From Climacteris rufus (Eukaryota > Chordata > Aves > Passeriformes > Climacteridae), in contig VZRZ01003845.1 in assembly GCA_013398175.1 (NCBI GenBank), positions 459,900 to 523,899 on the forward strand: a stretch of DNA of 64,000 nt, given 5' to 3'. The notes below the pieces were generated by a model, which was not told the DNA's origin, made no database searches, and worked only from the letters and a program-made list of their open reading frames with translations. A program made the position numbers and the translations under genes. Positions 27,401 to 36,173 of this stretch are shown here, one piece after another (positions within the stretch are counted from its first letter, which is position 1; every line of letters starts with the position of its first letter).

Positions 27401-30400
27401 AAATAGCTCCAAAATCCAGTGAGTTCCTGGAAACAATTTTTTATATACCTGAGTGTTTTTACAGTCTGAAGAAAGTGACATCAAGTTCTCACCTGTAGAG
27501 CTCTTCCCTTTTGTCAGTAGCCACTGATCTAACTGCAGTTCCATGCAAGAAAGGCTCATCAACATCATATCCTTCAGAAAAAGTAAGGAGGTATCAAAAG
27601 AGGAAGAAACACATTAAAAGAATAAATTTTTAAAAAAACCCCACTAAATTTGCAATTGACTTCAAAGAAAGCCTTCATCTTGTCCTCTCGGGATTTCTAT
27701 TCCCAAGCTGTAACTATTTCTTCTTCTGTCTAGAAGGTGTATAATAGCATTTACAAATCAACAGGTACAAGCAAAACAATACTTAGAAGAAGCATTAAAA
27801 AGAAAAATCTCAACTCATGAAAGAAGGTCAGAACAGCATTTCATTAATGCCAGGAAAAGGCGTCACCCTTGTTTTTGTATCTGGCTGAAATAAAACTATA
27901 TTAAATTGCTAAACCATGCTAAAGGCATGTGTCCAGAATATAGCAGTAGTACTGGTATCTGAAAAATAAGTCTATATTCTATAATTTTTTCAGTATTTAT
28001 CTCTGTGAGACCAAGTATGTACTCTAGTCTTATCAGTTCATTAATGCTTGCAAGATAAAGTTCAAGAGTATATTAAACTCATGAAACCACAGATCTCTGC
28101 CAGGTAATAGTGAAGAATGCACTGATTTCTGTTTAAATCATGGGAATAAGGGCTACAGTTCCAGCTGTAAAAACCAGGTGCTTGTGAAAAGGTTCAAAAG
28201 TCCATGTACCTTACCAGAATAGCCCTTTACAATCATAAATGTATAAATTTACTAAACTCAAGATAACTTTCAGATAAAGTTTAAAATAAATGAAAAGAAT
28301 AAAAGAAACACAAGGACAATAATTTTTAAAAGCATAGTTATGAAGTCCTGACTTTTTAAATTTTACATACAAGTAAGCAGCTATGCAGTAATAATGAGAA
28401 CCAAGGGAATACACTTATAAATATATTTACATCTGTTTTAAAAAGGCATCTATATGTGAAAAATATACATAAATAAGTCACAGGATGTATAAAAATTTAA
28501 CATCTCCTACACAGAGCTGCTTTTGTTTGTTTTGTAAACAACATCAGTGGATACAGCAGTTTTAAGAATTCATATTTCATTTGCAAAGAAGTCGAAACAC
28601 TTGATCTGAAAAAAATATTTCAAACCGAAGTCATACCAAAGGCAAATAACTTTCCAAATGAAAATACACTGCTAATATTGAAAAGATAATACAGGCTGGC
28701 TCAGTGGACAAGAAGTATCAGAAGTGGTTTTATAATTCAAGAAGTATCATCTATCACTAAGCTGGTTTAAGACTAATGTAATGAACTTACTATTTCTTCT
28801 ATTTGCTTTCAGGAAACCACAGATTTATAAAGGCAATAAAATGGTGATGCTGAGGAGGTGATTTTGGTTTAGTTTGTTGTTTGGGTTTTTTTACTGCAAA
28901 TTTCAGGTTATTTTCAAACTACACTATATTTACTCTATTTAGAGCAGCAATGCTGACCCTCAATCAGCCAGTGAGAACAGAGCAGCCTCTGCACTGGCCT
29001 GATGGCAAAACAAAACTCTGCATCATACCAGAAGAAAAGGGAGTGGAAAAAAAGAAAGAGCAAGGAGAGAGTAAAGGGGTAAAATACATCTATGTCTATT
29101 TATGACATCTCTATGCATGTGTGTGTGCATACACACACATACACATTATATATAGATTATTACTTGCGTGTAGCCTCACCCAGATCCGTTCAGGAGCTCA
29201 GGAACAGCTCCAGGAGCTGCAGTGCACCACAGTTTAGGAGAGAGAAAAGAGCTGGGACAAACCAGCTGATAAAACAGCTGGGAGAACCAAGCCAACCCTG
29301 TGTGTGACTGCTGGATTTCAGTTGGGTACTTCTGGCACACGGAGAGCAACAAAGCAGCAAAGATGGGAATAAGGAAAACTGCTGCATTACCTTGATATGC
29401 TGATTACTTGAGTCCCTCAGGAGTGGATTGGGAAGGCTACTGCTGTGCTTTCTCCAGCTGTTATAGATACTAAGCACCACCTCACACAAGCCAGGAGGCC
29501 ACTTCACCAGGAACTTTTGGCTGATGACTTTTAGATATCTCATCATCAGCTCCAAGATCCCACCATTGTTCAAGTTATCCAGGAGGAATTCATGAACATC
29601 CTGTTTTTCTAGAAAGCACATGAACACAAAGCCATACATGTTTCAGGTCGAGGCAGATCAGAACTTGAAACAAGTAAGTTTCAACAGTGCACTCATCTCA
29701 CTGCAGTTCTTCTGTGCTGCAGATATGCAGAATTCAGTTACTGTATTCCAATCTCTTTAAATGGGAAAATTCCCACAGGGAATAGGGCTCTTGCACACAG
29801 TGATTAAGAAATCCTCAAGACTTAAAAAATTACACCTGCTACCAGCTGAGATATTTCTATACCATAAAATTACACTTTTAAAAATAGCATATACTTCTAT
29901 ATCTTCTAGGCATGATGGAAAATACAGAAAATAGAGCATATAATATGAAAAAAAAAAACAGAGAAGGAATGGGGGTTATAATGAAATCCTTACCAGATTC
30001 CATAAATGTTGTAGAATCAAATGACATTCTGTGTGGTCCAACATGCTGGAAATTCTCCTCTTTGATCTCCGATTGCACCTCATAGTTATTGAAAGGGTCC
30101 TCCTCCTCCTCAGGATCCAATTTCCTTAATCTGTGTGAAAGGGGGGGCAAAAACCACAAAATCAACAAAGTCCTCATTCTTTCTTTCATTACTAAGTGAA
30201 AACTAAATAAAGAACACTGTGCAAATTTTAACAGTGAAAGTACATTAACTGAATCAAAGTCAGATTTGCATCCAGTTTCCAAATATTATCCAAATCAAGA
30301 TGACTTTGTTTAGCTTATCCATTTTAGCATCTGCATTGTCCTATAATTCACTTCAACACTAATAAAAGCTTTTAATTTTTAAACGTTTATTCAGTAATTT

Positions 30401-33400
30401 TTACTAAAAGCAGTTTTGTAAAATTTATCCGAAGACAATGCATCACATCTGCTTCAAAAAAATAACGTGGGTCTGCAATCAAATAAAATCCCAAGCAGTT
30501 TCCTCACTACGATACTCTCAGAATGAAAGTTGTTGCTGTACAGTACCTGGAAGGAAGGAACTTCACCAACAGCTCTTGAAAGTCAACCTTCTCCTCTTTT
30601 TTGCACTTGGTGTTCCGAACTCTAGCAGATCTCCTTTTTGCTGTTTCACCACTGTCTTCTGTAATTCTCCTTCGCTTCACTCCCTTCTTAGATTTATCAC
30701 CTGCAGATATGTCACCTAAAAACATAATAAAAACACCCACAAACCTGACAGGTGAAACTGACAAATAAAACGTGAATAATCTTTTTTAAGTTTTAAAAAA
30801 ATTAATTACACAGCAACACTTGAGATTTATTGGTTTCCTTCTGAAGACAGTGCCAAAAAAAATCTTGCTAGAGATTTCTAATAAATATAGCTGACAGCTT
30901 GGTCTTCTAGGTTCTTAAAGTGACACATGAGCAGAAAAATAATCCAGTCATCTTTTTGTAAAACAGCTCATTCATTCTAAGGAGCTCAAAGCCCTTCCTA
31001 ACATTAAAAGCTTGATATGCACCACTGCTGGAATGGAATTACAATTCTTCTCATCCTAAAGACTGAAAAACTGAAGTGTGAGGCAGCAGCACAAAACCAG
31101 CAAAGGTCAGACACTCCTTCACTTTTTCTCTCAGGTGCTATACATATGCTGGAAAGGTTCCAAATCCACCAACCTGCAGTTTAAAGACAGCATGGCCCAA
31201 AGAATTCTGAAGTGCTTTTAATACCCAGACAAGTAGGAAAGAGATCTTGAATCTCAGACTGAAGTACCTTGCTCACCTACAGTAGCTCCTGGTTCCAATG
31301 AACTCTGACTGTGACTTGGAAAGTTGGGTGTTGTTGGAGTGTAAGGTAATACAGGATCTGGCATTGTCACCACTGGATTACTGCTGACAGGAGTTGGCTG
31401 AATAACACTGACAGGAGTAGAGGTGGGAGAAAGGATCAGATGTTGAACTGGGTCTCTGTATTCTGAGAGATCAATTCTCTTTCCCAGACTGGGTCGAGGA
31501 GGATCACAAGTTGTGAGGTGCTGATACATGGCAAGTAAAGCTTCTCCTAAACACTTCCACCTGCAAGTGGGAACACAACAGCATCACAATGTCTTCAATT
31601 GTTGCCACATTACTCTCCAAATTACATTTACAAACCTAACAGCATTCAACATTTTTTCCAGTAGCTTAGCGACAGCAAGAGGAGCTTCTCAGTGGGACAG
31701 CAATACACATCTGAGTGTCAAAAACCTGTCCATGGCTCAAAAAATGTCTCTAACAAAAATAAGGTCTATGCAGTAGTTGCTGAGGAAATTACTCTAATCA
31801 AATGATAAAAAAAGTAGTGTCAAAGAAACAATTTTCAGTTTCTGCATTCAATCAACAACATTAGAAGAACTCACCCTTAGCCACAAGTAGAAGCAACTTC
31901 TCTGCAATAGGAACTACATGCAGAGTCCATTAATATTCCAGAAAAATATGTGCAATACAAAAACGAATTCCCAATCCTTTATGCCTTAATAAAGACATAT
32001 ATAGCAACTTATTAGTATCCTTATATCTTGCTTTAAATGAAGAACTGAAATTTTTTTCTGAGTTTCCATTATCCCAATAATAAAAACAATTAAAAATAAA
32101 ACATCAAACTTGCTTTGAAATTCACGTATACACTAGGCATATATGAAAAAATCAATTCAGTTGGAATTCAATTCCAGTTGGAATTCAATTCAATTGGAAA
32201 TATATTCAATTCAATATGGAAAAATTCAATTTCAGTTGGAAATATTCAGTTGGAATAGCTGCCAAATCATTCTTAGAAACCATATTTTTTTATCACCAGT
32301 TTAAAATCAAAAGTTGAAAACTGATAGCTATGGGGTTTATGCTAAAAATCATAAGCACACCAAACCAACTTATAAACAAATAAGAAAACACTGGTTTGGT
32401 TTGTTTTTACCAGGAAAAGTGTTTTGAAGCAATCTGAAGCACAACACAGTTGTCAGAATATGTGCTTCAGAGGAGCTTTTTCAAAAGAGCAAATACAAAG
32501 ACGTACGTGAGAAAGGGAATTGGCTGGACCAGCCTGAGGTCCGGCTCCCTGTCCCGCACCAGCAAAGCTTGTCTTTTCTTACGGAGCTCCAGTGCTTCAC
32601 TGAGGATTCTTCCTGTTTCAGCTGCACTCACATTGACATTATGGATAGACATGTCACTAAGAAATATGAGAAATGAAGACAAGTTGTAGTTTTTGTTTGC
32701 TGTTTTTTTTTTCCTTGAAGCACAGGGGGGATTAATTTTCTATCTTCATATATTGTTAACTAAAATACTTCATTCAAATAACATGATTTTAGAAACTCTA
32801 TGGCATACATATAGAAGTGTCCACCATCAGAAATCTTTGTTCTGAATGATCAGACTTAGACAGATCCTGTAAATTTTATATGCCTCTATTTCATTTGCCC
32901 CCTTTCCTCCTACCCACTCATACTCTAAAATCCACAAAGAAAGAGACAGTCTACTTTGCAGAGCTACACAACCTCAAAACTTTTGGTAAAAGTTTTGCAT
33001 GCTGAAATAAAAAAAAATAATTGAAGACTAAAATATGAACTGTGATAAAGGAAGAATTTCAGCATCTTGGCTACTAATGAAACACACAAAGTCATCTGAC
33101 TGTACTAATTTGTCAATAAAAATCAGTAAGACTCCCAAATTAGTCCTACATTTGTAAGTGCTTTGAAAAGCAGTAATGTGGGGGGGAGATTTTGGTGAAT
33201 TTTTTTGAGGGGTAAGAGTTCTTTTGTTTTGGTGGTTAGTGGTTTGTTTTAATTAGGAAAACTAAAGTCAATGCTGCTGGGACCAGGTGCTGATAAGTAA
33301 ATGAAAGGCAGATGATTACAAGAGATCTAGGTATGAAAATCAGTGAGCAGAAACAAATGGATTCTTTTCCTCTTTTTACCTCCCTTCAAAAGTAATAACT

Positions 33401-36115
33401 GAAGGACATTCTGTCAGCAGCACCAACACATAACATTATTATTCAGAAGGCAGGTCAGCAAGGTATTGCTATCACTTCCAGCACCAGATCTCAGGAGGTT
33501 TTTTGAACAACCCCAGACCCAAAATTTGCACTCCAAAAGCAGTATATACTCTAAAACAACATTTACCATTTGAGAAACATCCTTAACGAATCCTTCCGGA
33601 GGCACGGCTGCTCCTCAAAGATCTTCTCCTTCAGAACCAAGCCCTTGCTATAGAGACAGTCTTTTTCCAGAGCTTTGCAGATGAAGTACAAACATGCTGA
33701 CAGAGAAATAGAAATTGAATGGTCAGTGGCTGCTTTGGTTCATTCAAAGCTCCCATTCCTGGGCCTCACATACACCAATGAATTCCACCCAAACGTGACA
33801 TTTACATGAATTAGTCCAGTTGCTCTGTAACGTGTCAAATAATTACATGCATACAGTTAAAATAGCCTATTATGTCTTCCCAGATATTCTATCCAGAAAA
33901 AGAACACAATTACTCTTGTCTAAGCAACGTTTGCAGTATATCTTTTACTTACTTTCTAGACTCCGTTCCAGCACAGAATAAATTAGAATTATAAAAGAGA
34001 ATCACAATTATTTACCATTTTTATGTCATCAAATGTCTTAACTGCAGATCCCATTAGTGAAACCAGCAGTGTATCCACTGCTGCAACTACAATTAATCCT
34101 ACTAAGCTACGAACTAGACCGTAGTTCTATACCCAAATCCTAGAACTACGCAGCTGGAAATTACTAGAAAGACAAAACCAACATACATGGAAAGGCCAAA
34201 AAACAGCATGCAGGGAAACTTCCAGCAGAAGCTCTGACCTAATTTATTTCTAGGGTAATCAAAACTTCTATAAACCATCATATTTTATCATGAAATAACA
34301 TCTCTATCATGAAGTAGAAGGCTCTATCAAAACTACTGCATTGCTTATGCAAGATACACTTTAATCTATAGGATTACTTTGTTGCAATTGTTCATTGGTC
34401 TGTAAAATTACACACATATTGAGATTTTTTCATGCATTGTACTCACTTGTGTAGTCACTGAGTGTGTACAGAATTGTGATAAGGTTATCTAAACAAGGCC
34501 AGTGATCAGGATTACACCTGAGACCTTCTTCAAAAGCGTGACGAGCCAGGGGCAGGCGGATCAGTTTTATTGCCACACGACCAATTTTATACCAGAGGTT
34601 GACATCAGTGGAGTCCAGCATTACAGCCTAGAAAGCAAAACAAACAATGTTATCCACATTTCAGACACACATATCTACTTTGCTGCAGGGACTGGCACCA
34701 CTTCAGCTTTCAGCAGGGTCACAACTGCTGTGGGGATGGAATGGTGGATCAATTTTACCTCATATAGCATCAGAAAGTACATAGTATTCAGCTATACATT
34801 CACATGGTGTATGCTGAATGTGTATATCTGTATTTTAGAAAGCTTTTCCAGTGTCTTATTTCAGCTGCACTGTACCTCCAAATAGAACTCCATGGCTGTC
34901 TCTAAGTCATCCCGTTGTGCTGCCAGTTGTGCTAGGTTTTTATAGGTGGAATATTTTAACATCAAACCCGGGTGTTTCAGCCCTTCCTTCTCATCACCAG
35001 AAAGAACTGCCTAGAAATGATAAAATAAATGCAACGTGGGCATTAGGAATCAGACAAGTAAAAAGAACAGCAAACAACTTGCCAGATGATAGCACTGACA
35101 TTTCTAGTTAGCCAGTGTGAAATGAAGTAAGACAAAATAAAGACAGTTTCTGGAGTGCCACTGTCTCCCAGTCACTGACCTCTCGCAGGAGGCGAATCTC
35201 AAGCAGCTCATGATAAGCTTTAGCAGACTCTTCAAATCGGTCATGTTTCTGAAGGTCCAAAGCTTTGTGGTACAAAGCAAAAGCTTCTGCTTCCTGTGAT
35301 TTAAAGAATTAGAATGTATTTAGTAAGACGACTTTATTAAATATGCTTATCACAATGTCCTTATATTTATTATGTACATCACATACACTTTTAATACTTT
35401 CTGCTACATAGCAGAACATTTGTGTTACTGACCTAAAATAACTCATTTGAGTGAAGTTTTAGTTTGCTAAAGGAGGGTTCAAGAGGTAAGAGAGTAACAC
35501 AACTTCCATAAAAACAAAATATTATGGTGGAACAAATCCCCGCAACTGAAGAACAAAACTGCAAGACAAAACTTCATTAGGAAAATTGTGGGTTTACTTA
35601 CCTGAGCTTCTTTTGTCTGTGTCTTATGACTTTTGAAGGTCCCTTCATAGTCATCCTCGAGCGTGGAGCTCGCGTTCAACGCTGCGATTCGAATCTGGAA
35701 CGGCAGTTCAGGGGTGACAAGGAATGTGACATCTACGTGTCCCACCTTCCTTTGCAAACTGCATTATTCTCTCTCTTCTAATTCATTGATATATGAACAA
35801 TACTGAGAGATCTCTACATAAAGTTACTGGAGCTGTAATGAATTTAGTCATCATTAATTCAAATAATCAAATATCAAAACAATTTCCCACTTGAAATGAG
35901 CTGAGAAAACAAAATTTCAAGTGTCTTGCAAGCAATAGCTTCCCTAGAACAGACATGTGCATTACACAGATTTTTTTCTCAAATTCTTAAATTTACCAGT
36001 AACTACAATCACTCCAAAAACAATGTTCTCATTATGATAATTTATTCTTAATCCCAGGGAAAGAGAAAATTCTCCATTTCTTTTTCTACCAAACCATCTC
36101 AAAAGCCCTTACCAT
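9260..36115 (-). CDS. CABIN1: CABIN1 (calcineurin-binding protein 1), N-terminal 1367 residues, 25 exon segments
   Basis: Large nuclear scaffold of the HIRA/UBN1/ASF1A histone H3.3 chaperone complex; it also represses calcineurin and MEF2 signalling through its C-terminus (family knowledge). Twenty-five coding segments, each flanked by AG acceptor and GT donor, translate into sequence closely matching vertebrate CABIN1 as I remember it (for example KSHKTQTKEAQ, GLRCNPDHWPCLDNLIT, LLQLSFASSQRDLFE, RIQDKLNSNELKSDGPIWKH). The exon lengths sum to 4102 bases with consistent phase at every junction and no internal stop. TPR-like helical segments are visible near residues 36-69, 90-157, about 618-655 and 1050-1090; a basic, probably nuclear-localising stretch lies near residues 370-405. 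The rest of the gene, including the MEF2/calcineurin-binding tail, is outside the window to the left. It appears intact as far as seen. Confidence 0.97.
9993..10144 (-). CDS. CABIN1: CABIN1 exon 25 (residues 1258-1307)
   Basis: 152 bases, phase 0 to 2, acceptor TTTTTCAG, donor GTGAGT. Encodes VYFRLHASILKLVGKPDSGV, then FMKEASEGPFARGEEKNTPK. Confidence 0.95.
10743..11003 (-). CDS. CABIN1: CABIN1 exon 24 (residues 1171-1257)
   Basis: 261 bases, phase 0/0. Encodes MEERRDSMLETAKLCFTSAS, EGDGDEEEWLIHYMLGKIAE and [20 protein letters not shown]. Locally GC-rich at its 5' end. Confidence 0.97.
11004..13072 (-). other. CABIN1: CABIN1 intron 23
   Basis: 2069 bases of AT-rich intron; nothing else recognised. 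Confidence 0.85.
13073..13334 (-). CDS. CABIN1: CABIN1 exon 23 (residues 1083-1170)
   Basis: 262 bases, phase 2 to 0, acceptor TTTTTTGCACAG. Encodes FDSWAGMALARASRIQDKL, ALEIDSSNLSLWIEYGTISY and LPPEVVQQ. Continues the TPR-like superhelix. Confidence 0.97.
13335..15177 (-). other. CABIN1: CABIN1 intron 22
   Basis: 1843 bases, AT-rich; no repeat or RNA gene recognised. Confidence 0.85.
15178..15323 (-). CDS. CABIN1: CABIN1 exon 22 (residues 1035-1082)
   Basis: 146 bases, phase 0 to 2, donor GTAATT. Encodes APSLPEGADYSPPVVTELYY, then a TPR-like unit LLADYHFKNKEQSKAIKFY and DICICPN. The arginine codon AG|G is completed in exon 23. Confidence 0.96.
15679..15885 (-). CDS. CABIN1: CABIN1 exon 21 (residues 966-1034)
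   Basis: 207 bases, phase 0/0, donor GTATAA. Encodes [40 protein letters not shown] and LETVSAYIEGTCSK. Confidence 0.96.
15886..17358 (-). other. CABIN1: CABIN1 intron 20
   Basis: 1473 bases, AT-rich; nothing recognised. Confidence 0.85.
17359..17520 (-). CDS. CABIN1: CABIN1 exon 20 (residues 912-965)
   Basis: 162 bases, phase 0/0, acceptor GGCTTGTAG, donor GTAAGT. Encodes VQVLQKELAASTSEDTHPYK, LEQCFYCLYGFPSKKSKARY and LEEHSVQQ. Too short to stand out as an ORF but a clear homologue. Confidence 0.95.
17521..21145 (-). other. CABIN1: CABIN1 intron 19, with a GC-richer block and a CR1 relic
   Basis: 3625 bases, the longest fully contained internal coding intron. About 19190-19940 is clearly GC-richer than its surroundings and looks like inserted repeat DNA of a class I cannot name. 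A degenerate CR1 3' end lies at about 21070-21135, just downstream of the exon 19 donor. Confidence 0.7.
21070..21135 (+). repeat. Degenerate CR1 3' end next to the exon 19 donor
   Basis: Reads GTGGGTTGACCAGATGACTT, then GGAGACCAACCTGAATAAAT and TTCTTCTATGATG, a diverged version of the CR1 tail (compare GGTTGGACTAGATGA and the ATTCTATG end). Plus orientation. It ends about six bases from the GTAAG donor at 21141-21145. Confidence 0.7.
21146..21261 (-). CDS. CABIN1: CABIN1 exon 19 (residues 873-911)
   Basis: 116 bases, phase 1 to 0, donor GTAAGT. Encodes SPDTPMLPSSLMLLNTAHEY and GRRSWCCNSDGALLKFY. A degenerate CR1 3' end lies just beyond the donor in intron 19. Confidence 0.95.
21493..21646 (-). 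CDS. CABIN1: CABIN1 exon 18 (residues 822-872)
   Basis: 154 bases, phase 0 to 1. Encodes IIDCSMAVQEEPKEPYVSSV, LPWIILHRII and a glutamine run (CCQQQQNQGEE). Confidence 0.95.
21647..22870 (-). other. CABIN1: CABIN1 intron 17
   Basis: 1224 bases; nothing beyond unique-looking intronic sequence. Confidence 0.85.
22871..23107 (-). CDS. CABIN1: CABIN1 exon 17 (residues 743-821)
   Basis: 237 bases, phase 0/0, acceptor TTCCCTAG, donor GTAACC. Encodes DSLLKLKDYKQCFECSDVAL, then AKEEWVATVTQLLTGI and VRLTNNLIQ. Confidence 0.96.
23108..24148 (-). other. CABIN1: CABIN1 intron 16
   Basis: 1041 bases; donor GTTTGG at its 5' end. No repeat recognised. Confidence 0.85.
24149..24343 (-). CDS. CABIN1: CABIN1 exon 16 (residues 678-742)
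   Basis: 195 bases, phase 0/0. Encodes IEKNLKSLERCQSLEEIQRL, then YEAGDYNAVVHLLRPTLC and SIPERPAQLLLLQ. The donor is GTTTGG, weak at +3 to +6, but phase and homology place the junction here. Confidence 0.96.
24540..25190 (+). repeat. CR1 LINE, ORF2 reverse-transcriptase fragment (dead)
   Basis: Plus-strand sequence follows the avian CR1 reverse-transcriptase region throughout: ACATGGCTTCACTAAGG, a DIYLDLCKAFDTVP-like stretch, GGAATTGGCTGGATG, CTTCAGGGGTCGGTGTCGGG, GATGCCATCCAGAGGGACTT, TTCAACAAGGCCAAGTGCAA and a final GACTCAGCAATGTG. Frames are broken and the catalytic F-A-D-D region (about 24930) is damaged. It sits in CABIN1 intron 15, antisense to the gene, and lacks both ends. Confidence 0.93.
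25654..25803 (-). CDS. CABIN1: CABIN1 exon 15 (residues 628-677)
   Basis: 150 bases, phase 0/0. Encodes GDMEQALENYDICTEML (second half of a TPR-like motif) and IVIRLPNLHVDSVVSLEE. Donor GTAAGA. Confidence 0.96.
25804..27065 (-). other. CABIN1: CABIN1 intron 14
   Basis: 1262 bases, AT-rich; nothing recognised. Confidence 0.85.
27066..27253 (-). CDS. CABIN1: CABIN1 exon 14 (residues 565-627)
   Basis: 188 bases, phase 1 to 0. Encodes VSPRNCPAASVNGKFGPDF, LLQLSFASSQRDLFEEGW and VYWLKARFLALQ. The last part begins a TPR-like unit completed by exon 15. Donor GTGGGG. Confidence 0.96.
27493..27571 (-). CDS. CABIN1: CABIN1 exon 13 (residues 539-564)
   Basis: 79 bases, phase 0 to 1. Encodes DMMLMSLSCMELQLDQWLLT and KGKSST. 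Donor GTGAGA. Confidence 0.95.
27572..29390 (-). other. CABIN1: CABIN1 intron 12
   Basis: 1819 bases, AT-rich in the middle (28200-28700). It includes a short alternating TG/CA and TA tract at 29112-29158. Confidence 0.85.
29112..29158. repeat. Interrupted (TG)n/(CA)n/(TA)n microsatellite
   Basis: Reads GCATGTGTGTGTGCATACAC, then ACACATACACATTATATATA: short purine-pyrimidine alternation with interruptions. Confidence 0.8.
29391..29608 (-). CDS. CABIN1: CABIN1 exon 12 (residues 466-538)
   Basis: 218 bases, phase 1 to 0, acceptor TTTCTAG. Encodes KQDVHEFLLDNLNNGGILEL, then FLVKWPPGLCEVVLSIY and SLPNPLLRDSSNQHIK. Strong match to CABIN1; the donor is GTAATG. Confidence 0.96.
29994..30130 (-). 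CDS. CABIN1: CABIN1 exon 11 (residues 420-465), acidic
   Basis: 137 bases, phase 2 to 1, donor GTAAGG. Encodes LRKLDPEEEEDPFNNYEV and later RMSFDSTTFMES. An acidic segment directly after the basic segment of exon 10. Confidence 0.95.
30547..30715 (-). CDS. CABIN1: CABIN1 exon 10 (residues 364-419), basic segment
   Basis: 169 bases, phase 1 to 2, donor GTACTG. Encodes DISAGDKSKKGVKRRRITED, then TAKRRSARVRNTKCKKEEK. The run of Lys/Arg clusters looks like a nuclear localisation or nucleic-acid-contact region. Ends with VDFQELLVKFLPS. Confidence 0.96.
31277..31560 (-). CDS. CABIN1: CABIN1 exon 9 (residues 269-363), Pro/Ser/Thr-rich
   Basis: 284 bases, phase 2 to 1. Opens WKCLGEALLAMYQHLTTC and PPRPSLGKRIDLSEY, then a low-conservation stretch rich in Pro, Ser, Thr and Val (PVSVIQPTPVSSNPVV). 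It is the longest coding exon seen and the least conserved against the remembered human protein, probably a disordered linker between the TPR block and the basic segment. Confidence 0.93.
31561..32506 (-). other. CABIN1: CABIN1 intron 8
   Basis: 946 bases containing the AATTCAATT-type repeat cluster at 32148-32262; otherwise nothing recognised. Confidence 0.85.
32148..32262. repeat. Degenerate tandem repeat of TTCAGTTGGAATTCAATT type
   Basis: Iterations of TCAATTCAGTTGGAATTCAA, CCAGTTGGAATTCAATTCAA, TTCAATTTCAGTTGGAAATA and TTCAGTTGGAAT. The unit is about 15-25 bases and irregular. Confidence 0.8.
32507..32656 (-). CDS. CABIN1: CABIN1 exon 8 (residues 219-268)
   Basis: 150 bases, phase 2/2, donor GTACGT. 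Starts with DMSIHNVNVSAAET, contains ELRKKRQALLVRDREPDL and ends LVQPIPFLT. The threonine codon AC|G is completed in exon 9. Confidence 0.95.
32657..33566 (-). other. CABIN1: CABIN1 intron 7
   Basis: 910 bases. A G/T-rich stretch lies at about 33180-33255 (plus strand), otherwise unremarkable. Confidence 0.8.
33567..33696 (-). CDS. CABIN1: CABIN1 exon 7 (residues 176-218)
   Basis: 130 bases between acceptor TTTCTCTGTCAG and donor GTAAAT. Encodes CLYFICKALEKDCLYSKGL, then KEKIFEEQPCLRKDSLRMFL. Phase 1 to 2; the cysteine codon TG|T continues in exon 8. Confidence 0.95.
33697..34446 (-). other. CABIN1: CABIN1 intron 6
   Basis: 750 bases; nothing recognised. Confidence 0.85.
34447..34627 (-). 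CDS. CABIN1: CABIN1 exon 6 (residues 116-175 plus 1 base)
   Basis: 181 bases, phase 0 to 1, donor GTGAGT. Contains DVNLWYKIGRVAIKLIRLPL and the highly conserved GLRCNPDHWPCLDNLIT. The threonine codon at residue 176 is completed in exon 7. Confidence 0.96.
34876..35010 (-). CDS. CABIN1: CABIN1 exon 5 (residues 71-115)
   Basis: 135 bases, phase 0/0, acceptor CTAG, donor GTACAG. Begins AVLSGDEKEGLKHPGL and ends DLETAMEFYLE, a TPR-like helix pair (YKNLAQLAAQRDDLETAMEFY). Confidence 0.95.
35180..35293 (-). CDS. CABIN1: CABIN1 exon 4 (residues 33-70), first TPR-like unit
   Basis: 114 bases, phase 0/0, donor GTCAGTGAC. Encodes EAEAFALYHKALDLQKHDRF and on to LLEIRLLRE. The A-x-x-LY-x-KALDL and FEESAKAYHELL helices form a TPR-like pair. 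Confidence 0.95.
35602..35694 (-). CDS. CABIN1: CABIN1 exon 3 (residues 2-32)
   Basis: 93 bases, phase 0 at both ends. Acceptor CCGTTCCAG, donor GTAAGT. Encodes IRIAALNASST, an acidic EDDYEG, then KSHKTQTKEAQ, nearly identical to the human N-terminus from memory. Confidence 0.95.
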
Positions 36116-36173
36116 GTTCCCAGCTATTGACAATGTCTTTCTCCAGGAAAAGGAGGAAGGGCCTATCACAGGT
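36113..36173 (-). CDS. CABIN1: CABIN1 exon 2: 5' UTR plus initiator ATG as its last codon
   Basis: The acceptor TTTGCTTTCCAG precedes 36173 and the donor GTAAGGG follows 36113. The last three exon bases are ATG (36113-36115), in context GGGAACATG, with A at -3. Exon 3 opens with ATTCGAATC, giving M-I-R-I-A-A-L, the expected CABIN1 N-terminus. Only 3 of the 61 bases are coding. The open frame of exon 3 runs upstream into intron 2 and would mislead a naive start call there. Confidence 0.85.

Noticed and set aside
35602..35757. Start of CABIN1 at the upstream in-frame ATG near 35757
   Set aside because: The acceptor TTCCAG at 35695 and the ATG ending exon 2 give the conserved M-I-R-I-A-A-L start; the extra residues are translated intron.
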